DNA of 64,000 bases from NCBI GenBank assembly GCA_025526935.1, contig JAHLKD010000140.1, positions 1 to 64,000 of the forward strand, given 5' to 3'. This DNA is from Cladochytrium replicatum (taxonomy: Eukaryota; Chytridiomycota; Chytridiomycetes; Cladochytriales; Cladochytriaceae). The notes under the pieces are model-generated. The model was given only the letters and a program-made list of their open reading frames with translations. It made no database searches and was not told where the DNA came from. Shown here in pieces: positions 10,225 to 19,258 of this stretch (its first letter is position 1; every line of letters starts with the position of its first letter). The position numbers and the translations under genes are program-made.

Positions 10225-11213
10225 ATGGCTTCGTCGTCTTCCACCCAAAACAGCACAAGCCCGCAGTACTCTCTTCTGATCCGGCAGAACCCCGACAGGG
10301 GGCGTATGTGTGGGTTTTCCGACACGAAGGATCGTCGCAAACTGTACCTTAGGAATTTATTGACACTTTTGCCTCCCACTCACTTATGGTGTTTCACCTC
10401 ACACAGTGACCCACCGCCGATTCTACAGCTTATTGTGAACAATGACCCTGGTCGGCCACCGCACTTAGACCCGCGGTAACGAAATATACCATGGGTTGAC
10501 ACGGCGTTTAAACCTACATCACGTAGCACCACACCGGTTGAACCGCCATCCTTTGTCTGTCACGCATCGCTTTGGTCTGGGGATGGCACCGAAGAGAGAA
10601 ACGTCGTTGTGAATCCAAGAGTTGGAGAAGACCATGGAGCTGAACGCGCTGCTGCCGCCAACGAGGAACTCGAATATGTGCGAGTGTCACAACTGAGCTC
10701 GTTACCCGGCCCTTCGTCTCGTTACTGCCATACACTTGTGGGATCGCTCGTTGCGCCATGCACCATTCTGACAGATTTGGACGACACGGAAAAATACTTT
10801 TTCGTATTTCACGACGTGTCTGTTAGGACACAAGGGCAGTTTAGACTCAAGTTTCATCTAATCGACGTCGATAGGTGAGCCCATTAGCTCTCACTGTGAG
10901 TTGACTCAAAATGAAAAACAGCATCAATCCCTCAGCACCTTCGCTTGATGTTGTGCTCAGTGAGCCCTTCGAAATATTCTCACCCAAAACTTTTCCGGGA
11001 ATGTCAGGTTGTTGTCATCACTTTTTAAGCGAACTTTTTTCTCACCTGTCAGTTCATTTAGATTCAACCGACCTTTCAAAATGCTTTGCGCGACAAGGAA
11101 TGCCGATCCATATCCGCAGAGATATCAGGGACCCTCCAGTGTTCCAGCCAATGGGAGCTTATGCGAGTAGCTCGAGCAGACCTCCGGATGCCCGGGACAC
11201 TTCTCCGGAATAA
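10225..11213 (+). CDS. velvet-domain transcriptional regulator
   Basis: Five exons (10225-10343, 10407-10475, 10527-10874, 10922-11007, 11062-11213) join to 257 residues. The product carries the velvet fold landmarks in order: SLLIRQNPDRGRMCGFSDTK, DPPPILQLIVNN, FVCHASLWSGDGTEERN, LVGSLVAPCTILTDLD, YFFVFHDVSVRTQGQFRLKF, SPKTFPGMS and STDLSKCFARQGMPIHIRRD. Velvet proteins are NF-kappaB-like fungal DNA-binding factors that couple development, light and secondary metabolism. This short form, with almost nothing outside the domain, resembles VosA/VelB/VelC-sized members more than VeA. The last intron (54 bp, donor GTTGTT) keeps the frame if retained. The gene sits inside an inverted repeat and is apparently intact. 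Confidence 0.9.
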
Positions 11214-11572
11214 TTGCAAGCCTGTCTTTTTCAGAGCCTAGGGCTTTATTTGTCAAGTTGCCATTCACACTAGCGGAGAATGAACGGGCCGATCACGAGC
11301 GTTCTTCTTGTAAAATTTGTATTATGAAAGCAATTTGTTTTTCGTTTAACTGTTTGCTTGGCCAGTGGGACACTTGCAGCCTATCGCAGTTGTCAAGTTT
11401 GATGAACTGTGCAGAAATTTCCAAATGCACTTTCTATTTCGCAGTACGACACATGATTGCTGGTTTTTGGTTATTACCTGATTGCTTACCATCCTTGTGG
11501 CCAACGGCACATCCTCTTTTTTGTTGCGGCTTCACCCATTTCTATTTTTTTTCTCCCCCACGCCATTTTCGT
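11214..11572. other. 3' flank of velvet gene, no gene
   Basis: Frames at 11258-11644 lack domain character and run into the inverted repeat arm. I see no supported feature. Confidence 0.4.
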
Positions 11573-11750
11573 TTTGGGTGGGTAACAGTGGCAGGCACCT
11601 TCGGAGCATGTCGTGTTCAACCTTGGGTTTTCTTGGTGAATTAGTACTGTGGAGGTTTGTGATTCCAGGCTGGCGTATGTGGGGCTGTGGGTAGCTTGCT
11701 ATTCCGATATGCACCTTCTTTAGTAGAACACGATCTACACCTCACTGAGG
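11573..11750. repeat. inverted repeat arm, right (partner 8579-8770)
   Basis: This is the reverse-complement partner of 8579-8770, ending CACCTCACTGAGG. It is followed within ~30 bp by a plus-strand hAT transposase relic. Confidence 0.75.
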
Positions 11751-11779
11751 CTAAAAATAAATAACCATCAATACTTTCA

Positions 11780-12190
11780 TCAGACGCAGATATTGATACA
11801 TGTCCGACCATAGAAGCAGTCAAGGCAGCACAGCGAAGGGATTCTATAAGGTTGAGAATGGACAGAGAACGTGTTTGGTTGCGAAATGCAAGTGGAGCCA
11901 GAAAATCGACAAGACAAGATCAACAGAAAGCTTTCTCCGGCATCTGAAACTTTAAAAGCACCATGGAAGTATTGCCAGGTTGCTTGGACTGTCAGACACC
12001 TTCCCGGGAACAGCAGAAATTACATTTTGGATTACTGCAGACAATCAGGCCGTTACTGTTGTGGAGAATGAGTTTTTTGTCAGCAAGTTAAAGACTTTTC
12101 ATAGAAGCTTTACACCGAAAACTGTGCAAAATGGTGAAGCACTTTTTGCATCTTGGGAATCATTTTTGAACGGTTCTTCAGCACTAAATT
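11780..12190 (+). pseudogene. hAT transposase relic, N-terminal BED-finger part
   Basis: Split across frames, the plus strand encodes the same segment as the minus-strand hAT at 22633-23061. It has a BED zinc-finger start (RTCLVAKCKWSQKIDKTRST), then SIARLLGL-like sequence, then ADNQAVTVVENEFFVSKLK. A stop interrupts the finger and a block of about 20 codons is missing between the finger and the ADNQ motif. It abuts the C-terminal end of the opposite-strand hAT at about 12190. It is a second, more decayed member of the family. Confidence 0.75.
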
Positions 12191-12194
12191 GATG

Positions 12195-13795
12195 CAACCA
12201 GTTGTTACAGCACATCAACACATTTATTGTTGGAGCAAGGCGATCGCGAGTTGCAGGTACCAACTCAACCCTGGCTGAAAACGTTCGTTTGACTGGAGCG
12301 CTTGTTGCTGGTATTCTTAAATAGTCCATTGCTATCTGGCTTAGGGCTGGCTGGAAAGTTCACATTTCAACAGTCTTCCACCAGTCCATAATATTGATTG
12401 GCTTCCTATGAGAATCAATACCGCGGAGTACCTGATCGCCAAGATCGCGACCCAGTTCAGTTTATTCCTCGGGAATCTCTTCTTGCCAGATGAAAACGGA
12501 TCTAATGGCTCTCAAGTGTTCAGCGTCCATTTTTTCCCAGAAGCTCCGCTTGAATCGTGTTGACGTTCTGGTGTGTTTCCAAAAACATCAGCACCACTGT
12601 TCTTGATTTTCCGTGACTTATACAATTCCTCCCAGACTTTCCGCACTAGGGTGACCTGATCACTTTCTCCCAAGCCTTTGAAAATCGATAATATTGATCC
12701 TTAAACGAGGATCAAGTGCTGTAGCAACTGCTAAAAACGGGCTCTTAGCCATTGAGTAACATATTCTCAGCTTGTCTATTGCATTTCGAAATGCTTTGGT
12801 GAAAGTTTCATCCAATTCTGCCTCCTCTCAGTCCTCCAGTTGATCGATAAGGTCGTTGTAAAATGGAATAACAAGCGGATGTGTTGGATATCTAGACCCC
12901 TCGATTGCCTTTGATATAACCTCAAAAACACTCAAACCATCCCGGATCTTCTGTTGGACCTCCCATCGCTTTGGATTTATTGACCAATCTTTCAAAGAAT
13001 CTTCAATCCAGCATATTTTGTCCATTGCCTCTCGTAGCTGTAAGGCTCGTTTGACCATATAGAACGTGCTATTCCAGCGAGTTGTCACATCAATAATTGG
13101 TAATAAAGGAACCAGTTTCACAAATCTGCAAAAATCAATAAATGAGCTTCGTCGTTTTGGGGAAGACCGGATTCCTCTGACTAGCTGTCGAAGAAGGTTT
13201 ATGACATTAACGCCGGAGTTATCGTCATTTGCGACTGTGTCCTCTGTGGGCCTGAATGTATCGATAAAATCCTTTGCTGCAAGATTGATAATGTGTGCCA
13301 TACACCGCATGTGTTTAGTTCCTGCAGACCACGCAATATCCCTATCTTCCAATACCGTCTTCAGCTTAGCACACGGTAAAGTTGTTTGAACTGTTGTCGG
13401 CTGTAATGCACAATGAGCACTCACCTGATAGCATGCCAAATTCATCTAGATATTTGACAAGCTGATTAGCCATGGCGACGCCTTCATGCTTTCCAACCAT
13501 CTGAATCATCTGCAGCAGCAAGTCCTGAGGCTCCCATTCTTTCGTGATGAAGTGGGCATTAATTCCAAGAAAAGAAATCTGGTTCTTCGATGTCCAACAG
13601 TCAGCTGTTATTGATACTTTTGAAGGCAAACCAACAATCAGACCTTTAACGAGCTCCTTCTGCCTATCGTAAAGATCCATCTCCTTTTGCTTCACTGCTT
13701 TTGCCGTCTTTGGTGTATAGTTTGGCTGAAAATTCTTCAGCATGCTGACAAAGAACTCATTCCCACAACAGCAAAATCCTGATTGTCTGCAGCAA
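12195..13795 (-). pseudogene. hAT transposase, central and C-terminal part (decayed)
   Basis: The order on the minus strand is typical of hAT (Ac/Tam3) transposases. A catalytic-core entry VSITADCWTSKNQISFLGIN lies near 13590, then KHMRCMAHIINLAAKDFID, then DVTTRWNSTFYMVKRAL near 13080, PFLAVATALDPRLR near 12740, and the dimerisation motif DYLRIPATSAPVKRTFSA near 12300. Stops and frame changes separate these blocks. A one-base loss near 13760 breaks the VVENEFF motif that the plus-strand relic at 12060 retains. The N-terminal part continues beyond the gypsy insertion, at 22101-22151 and 22633-23061. Confidence 0.9.
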
Positions 13796-13800
13796 TCCAG

Positions 13801-14269
13801 TGTTAAAAACCAAGGGCTTCTCCTGGCAGCGGTAGGGCGTGTTTAGCTGTACTTTAGCTAGCACAACAGCTCCAGGTTCCGTCTCTTGGCCCAGTTGAAT
13901 ATGGGGTGATGATAAAGCAAATTCCCTTGTTGCACACAAGCACTCTGTGGCTAATACAAATCAAGGCTGGGATTGCTAACCAGGAAGACTGTGGTGTGTG
14001 AGTGTTTGGTTTGTTCCACTGTCTCCTTTATTTATACCTGTGGTGTGTGAGTGTTTGGTTTGTTCCACTGTCTCAAGGAACCAGCCACCCTCACACCGCA
14101 ATAAATATTCCCACACAGAAGAATATTCAACAATTACAATAAAGAAAATAAACAGCATGACTGCCCAAAACATAAATCGAGCAATAGCATAAAAACTTCT
14201 CAAGCCCAAGAGAAAAGCCTATTGCACAAAACAATGGGTAAGCCCTCCAAGGGTACACAGAATTTAACA
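13801..14269 (-). repeat. gypsy LTR (3' LTR of the element)
   Basis: The 469-bp LTR runs TGTTAAAAACC ... GAATTTAACA as read on the plus strand. It contains two copies of a 36-bp segment starting CTGTGGTGTGTGAGTGTTTG (13989-14024 and 14038-14073, period 49 bp), probably within the promoter half. Its first ~95 bp are shared with the otherwise different solo LTRs. Confidence 0.96.
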
Positions 14270-14282
14270 GGTGCCCCCTCGA
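14270..14282 (-). other. polypurine tract of gypsy element
   Basis: The minus strand reads GAGGGGGCACC directly before the 3' LTR start, the expected place for the plus-strand primer. It is short, so the assignment rests mainly on position. Confidence 0.5.
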
Positions 14283-14325
14283 AGATGAGCTTTTGGGTCA
14301 CCAAAGCTCATGTCATCAGATAAAC

Positions 14326-17319
14326 TCAAAAAAGAATGAAAACACCTGCACGCTCCTTGTACTCTGCAACAGTGTCAGCTGAATGTTCTTCCAGTTCGTC
14401 AGCAGGTTCCCAAGAGTCATCAGAGGGCGGATAGCCTAACCAACGCACACGAAACTGGAGTTTCCCGCGATGTTTCCGGTGAGCCACTATTCGTTCGACT
14501 TCATACCATTCACCATCTTCTTCGAGCTCCGGTTCTGGCCTATCTCGACCTTGCTGCCGGGGAGCAGGAGGTTCATGCTTCTTCAACATTGAAACATGAA
14601 ACCAAGGATTGACACGAGAAAACTTTTTGGGAAGTGCAAGACGGTAGGTGTCATACTTGCCCACTTCCTCAACGACAAATGGACCAACCCAAGATTCCGA
14701 TAGTTTCCGTTGATAGAACTTCATATGCTTGGTGGTGAGCATAACATCGTCTCCAACTTTGAATATTGGAATTGGCCTCTTAGTGTCCTGAGCTCTTTTA
14801 TAATACTCCTGATATTCTGAATAAAGTGTAGTGCACTGGATTTGCAATTCCCTCAATCGATCGACTAGTCTTTCTGCATCAGCTGACCGTAGGGCACGAT
14901 GTTCTGACGAATCGATAAGGGCTCCTGGACCAGTGGGATTATATCCCAAATCCTGTTCAAATCTGGTAACTCCCAAAGGTTCATTACTGGCTCGAACTTG
15001 TGAATTGATTGCAAACTCAACCATCGGAAGGTAACGCTCCCATGCTAACCCACAGTCATCCCCATCGTACACTGCATCAGCTAATTTGGATAGAACTGCA
15101 ACTGCCAATTTCACTGTGCTCTCTGCATATGGATTAGCCTGTGGATGATGAGCTGTACTAGAATGCTGCTCGATTCCCAATCGCTTCAGGACTGTCTGCG
15201 TCATCCCACTAACAAAGGCAGATCCTCTATCTGATGTGAATCTCTCTGGTAAACCATGGAGTGGATAATATCTCTCGTATATCAAATTGCCAACTTCTTC
15301 GGATGTTGGGTTGATGTTACACTTGTAGAGATGACATCGTGAAGAGAAGCAGCAGACTACAACAAGAATGCCAATCAATGGATGACAACCACAGAATGGA
15401 CCTGCATTGTCTAAAGATGAATGAGCCCAACGACCAGTTATGGCTGCAATATTTCGGAGGAAAGTTGAATGAGGGGGTGCTCGGGCATGATCTTGACACA
15501 CCTGGCAACCTTTGACCCATCTCCTGATCTTATGCAGCATCTTTGGAAACCAGAAGACTGTAGCTAATGCAGCAAACATTTTTTCAGCAGAAAAATGACC
15601 ACCTCTTTCATGTCTATCCTGGAGGATAGTTGCTTCGGCAACCTCAGTTGGTACAAATACCTTCCAACCTCCAGCATTATGATACAGAATATTATCTATA
15701 AATTCCCAAGAAGTGGCAAAGACTCGCTCTTGCTCACTGCACTGCTTCAAATCTCCATTATTTTTTTCTATAATTGCTAGATAACGCTGTGCTGGTTCAT
15801 ATTGAGTTTTTTGCAGTTCATTCTGTAACAATTCTATCAGGGTATGGGGTCCTACAGTTCCCACACTCGTCTGATAAGTCTCCCGCTTGGAGTTTTGACT
15901 GCAATGCAGCATCCAACTAGATACAGCAATGGAACCATCCATTGCATACAAAGCTGAACGTGTTACTGACCAAGAGTCCTCAGTACGAGGCAACCGTGAC
16001 AAAGCATCTGGAACAACATGCAGGTAGCCTGGCCTATGCACAATTACAGCGCGATCTGCGTATTCCATAAATTTCAAACACATTCGTGCATATTTTCTGT
16101 TGGAACCTTGGTAATTCTTCAACCACAGCAAAGCTTCATGATCTACAACAATTGAGAAAGGGAAATCCCCATACAGGAAGCCGGCTCTTTCAGCACTTTC
16201 CAGTCCCGTAATTAATCCCCAAACTTCGAGCTCCGTAGCCCACAGCTTCATCTCTGTTGGACCACAGGCCTTGCTGTAAAAAGCAATTGGTTTTGTTGTC
16301 ATGTCTGGTTGTGTTTGCATGATTGTTAAATTAGTTCCAACATAGGAGGTGTCAAAATGCAGTGGCATTAGATATTCATATGGAGGTAGCACTACAGCTA
16401 TGACTCTATCACTGCACAGTTCTTGCTTTAACCTCTCAAAAGCACTGAGAAATTCCGCTGAGTGGTGTACTTCACACCTCTCCATGAATTTCTTCATGTT
16501 GCGGTCTTTCTCTCTCATCCTCAGGACATCGTTGTGCATCAGATCTTCAGGAACATTGACAGGCTGAATCCCCACATCAGCTTGTCTCCTTAGATCCTCT
16601 GCGATGCCATCTGAGACCCGGTGAGACACCTTCTTCTTTGGACGCTTTGCATGATAACGCTTGACAGCCTCAATGATCATATCAGATAAAATTCGGTAGT
16701 CTGTCTGCAGGCCAGGAATTGATTCCCGATAAAAACTGGCTAGACCCCAAAACATCCAAAGTTCGGCAACTGTTTGTGGTGGCAATAAATTCTTGACCGA
16801 TCTTAACTTGGTTGGGTCAGGCCTCCTGCCTTTCTGATCAAACACAAATCCAAGTGCATTGAGCATTACAACCAAAAAGAAAGACTTTGCCATCTTCAAA
16901 GTCCATCCAAACTGAACAGTCCGTCGTAACCAATGGATAACTGCATCAACATGCTCGAATGCAGTTGTTTGTGACAGGTTCTGATCATCAGCATATTTCA
17001 CCATTATCTTCCATACAAGTCCTTTGTATGAAAAATCTGAGCATTTTTCTAAGTGAGCTGGAGCATTCTTTGGACCCTGTGGCATATGTGATGGAGCAAT
17101 CACTTGCCCTGATCCAGGCATTCGTATTGCTAATAAACGCTTTGCTCTTTCTGTGCACACAATTTGATGGAAAGCCTTATTTTGATCACCTCCTGATGCA
17201 ACGGCAAATGAAGAATTTTGTAACCACCGTAATACCAAGTGCATTGGAGTGAACGGGTACAGAGTCAACTTTGTGTGAGCATTCAATACTGTATAATCTC
17301 CGGTAATACGTGGTGCTTC
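14326..17319 (-). CDS. gypsy pol, 3' part: RT core, RNase H, integrase, chromodomain
   Basis: Downstream of the frame break the frame encodes the RT middle (ITGDYTVLNAHTK, KAFHQIVC), the active-site box KYADDQN near 16990, and an RNase H domain (PIAFYSKACGPTEMKLWATE). Next come the integrase H-x-H ... CQVCQ zinc motif near 15500 and the DDE core (LDNAGPF, TSDRGSAF, PYAESTVKL). The C-terminus is a chromodomain with YEVERIVAHRKHRGKLQFRV and RWLGYPPSDDSWEPADEL at 14335-14510. The chromodomain would direct integration to modified chromatin. The open frame extends upstream to 17415, but residues before about 17320 are not RT-like. All catalytic residues I checked are present. Confidence 0.92.
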   Translation of the reverse strand, partial: EAPRITGDYTVLNAHTKLTLYPFTPMHLVLRWLQNSSFAVASGGDQNKAFHQIVCTERAKRLLAIRMPGSGQVIAPSHMPQGPKNAPAHLEKCSDFSYKGLVWKIMVKYADDQNLSQTTAFEHVDAVIHWLRRTVQFGWTLKMAKSFFLVVMLNALGFVFDQKGRRPDPTKLRSVKNLLPPQTVAELWMFWGLASFYRESIPGLQTDYRILSDMIIEAVKRYHAKRPKKKVSHRVSDGIAEDLRRQADVGIQPVNVPEDLMHNDVLRMREKDRNMKKFMERCEVHHSAEFLSAFERLKQELCSDRVIAVVLPPYEYLMPLHFDTSYVGTNLTIMQTQPDMTTKPIAFYSKACGPTEMKLWATELEVWGLITGLESAERAGFLYGDFPFSIVVDHEALLWLKNYQGSNRKYARMCLKFMEYADRAVIVHRPGYLHVVPDALSRLPRTEDSWSVTRSALYAMDGSIAVSSWMLHCSQNSKRETYQTSVGTVGPHTLIELLQNELQKTQYEPAQRYLAIIEKNNGDLKQCSEQERVFATSWEFIDNILYHNAGGWKVFVPTEVAEATILQDRHERGGHFSAEKMFAALATVFWFPKMLHKIRRWVKGCQVCQDHARAPPHSTFLRNIAAITGRWAHSSLDNAGPFCGCHPLIGILVVVCCFSSRCHLYKCNINPTSEEVGNLIYERYYPLHGLPERFTSDRGSAFVSGMTQTVLKRLGIEQHSSTAHHPQANPYAESTVKLAVAVLSKLADAVYDGDDCGLAWERYLPMVEFAINSQVRASNEPLGVTRFEQDLGYNPTGPGALIDSSEHRALRSADAERLVDRLRELQIQCTTLYSEYQEYYKRAQDTKRPIPIFKVGDDVMLTTKHMKFYQRKLSESWVGPFVVEEVGKYDTYRLALPKKFSRVNPWFHVSMLKKHEPPAPRQQGRDRPEPELEEDGEWYEVERIVAHRKHRGKLQFRVRWLGYPPSDDSWEPADELEEHSADTVAEYKERAGVFILF

Positions 17320-19258
17320 TCCCAGATTCTTCAGGGTAGAATACAACAACCACCTCGCTAACATACTCTGCATCAGGTATCGGACCATATCGTTTGAGCC
17401 TGGCAAATGTATCAAACTCTTTCCTGGCAGCCTCCACTTGCTTTGGGCTGAATCTCCTGGGAGGGGGCTCTACTGGTAATTTCCCTATCAATTCCACATC
17501 AAAAGGAAATTCCTTGAACTCTCCCAAGTCATTTCCAGGATAAGAGAAAGCCTTATGAAATTTGCATACAACCATCAAAGTCAATTTGACCAACACTCTT
17601 GGCATGTCAAGATTGAATCTTCCATCAGAAAGCAACACTTTCAGGAATGCATTTGGAACTTCTGGTGGATTAAAAGGATCAATTCCTGCACGATCACAGA
17701 GAGTGCTAATCTGCTTCTGTGAGAGTGTTAACTTTGATTCCAAATGTGCTTGTCGAATCTCTGATTTTTCAATTTCAGAGATGTTCTCAATGGTGAATAT
17801 GGCCTGAAAGGATTTCAGTTCTATCGTTGAATACGATGACATTGAGACTATTAGTGTTTTCTTTGCCCCATTCTTCTCCCTGCCCCCGCGAAGAACCAAG
17901 TTCGGGGTCGACGAACATGGTACAATTGTCATAGGATCCCGAGGTGATTGCATAAATGATGGCTGAGGAAGAGGGCGGATGCAAATGACAAAACACATTG
18001 GACGGATTACATCCATACCAAGTAAGAGAAGGGGTCTAGAGTGCTGCACCATCACAAACCTGACAGCAATCCGCAATTCACGACCACCATACGCATAGAG
18101 CACAATATCTGACACTATCTCCTCAGTGGCAGTATTGGCACCTCCTATGCCCTCTAGTGGCTCGTGACACTCACGTCGTGGAGCAGACAGTCCCAACTCA
18201 TGATATAAATTGTACGACACAACGGAAATGGATGATCCAGTATCAACAATAATTGGATGCTCTTTGTGATCAATAGTTCCCATGCACCAAAATGGCACTA
18301 CTGGCTTAGGAGGTGAGGGGTTGACTGGGTGATCTCTATCTGTTTCCAACGCAGATGTCACTTCAGTGTTACATTCCCCAACAACCTCATCCATCACATC
18401 TTTCCAAGGTGTGGTGATAGCCTCCATAAGCGTAGAAAACTTTTTGTGCAAACCATTTTGGGGAGTACGATCAACGTTGTAGATTGGTGTTGCTGCCAAA
18501 AACTGCTGAATACTTGGGGTGACTAAAAGATTCAGCAGGCGTGATTCCAAATTTTCAAATGTAATCACTTGATTTGAGAGATTCTGGAAGGATGTCAATT
18601 TCTTAATGTCTCCTGAAATCAAGAAAGCTCCAATCGGCCCCCAATTAGGTGGACCCCATTCATCAGGCAATGGCTTGTTCTGCTGATAAAAGTCTTTCCT
18701 CCGATTTCTGAATGGTACTTGAGCCGATCTTGGTAAAAATAGGTCTCGCTCTAAAGGCAATTGAACAGGTTGTGCTTGAAGCAAAGCTTTGATGATAGCA
18801 AATGATCGATCCCTTGTCCGATAAGGGCATACTAATAAAGCAGAGCTTAAGCGCTGATTTCTGACCTTTTTCAAGAAGCTCTCAAGCAGATGTGGAGGTG
18901 GGTTTGCGTAAAAAATCTCTTCAGTTGGCCAGGGAACACCCAAACTGGTAGGATCCGGCCCTAAACAACCTTCAACTGATAGATCTATTGGATCTTTGCT
19001 CCAAAACTGCTTTGCCAATCTTGAAGCTCCATCCCCAAAAACATCTACTGTTGGGGAGACGTTGAAATGTGTACATAATGCTCGGTAATACCGTGGATTT
19101 AACTGAGCGCTCGGATGCTGATTCTTTCTAGCAGGGGGAGGGGCGTCCGCCAACGGCCTGCTGTGTGTTGTAGTGAATATGGGCTTTGAAAGAGAATCTT
19201 CTAACTCGACTAAGGCCACCCTATTGCCCTCAAGGGAGGCCCTCAGTAAAAATCCTCC
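17320..19258 (-). CDS. gypsy pol, 5' part: protease and RT N-terminus
   Basis: The frame opens after a stop at 19259-19261, overlaps the end of gag by about 15 nt and has no ATG near its start, so it should be reached by ribosomal frameshifting. It holds a region with a C-terminal gag/RNase-like character and the aspartic protease motif VDTGSSISVVSYNL near 18240. The RT entry (VEAARKEFDTFARLKRYGPI, then SEVVVVFYPEESG) ends where the frame breaks at about 17320. The same frame continues open to 17186 but loses RT similarity. One extra base (A at or next to 17320) separates it from the rest of pol. Confidence 0.85.

Noticed and set aside
8579-11750. Calling the inverted arms terminal inverted repeats of a DNA transposon
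   Set aside because: No matching target duplication at the outer ends and alignment decays irregularly there; kept only as an inverted repeat.
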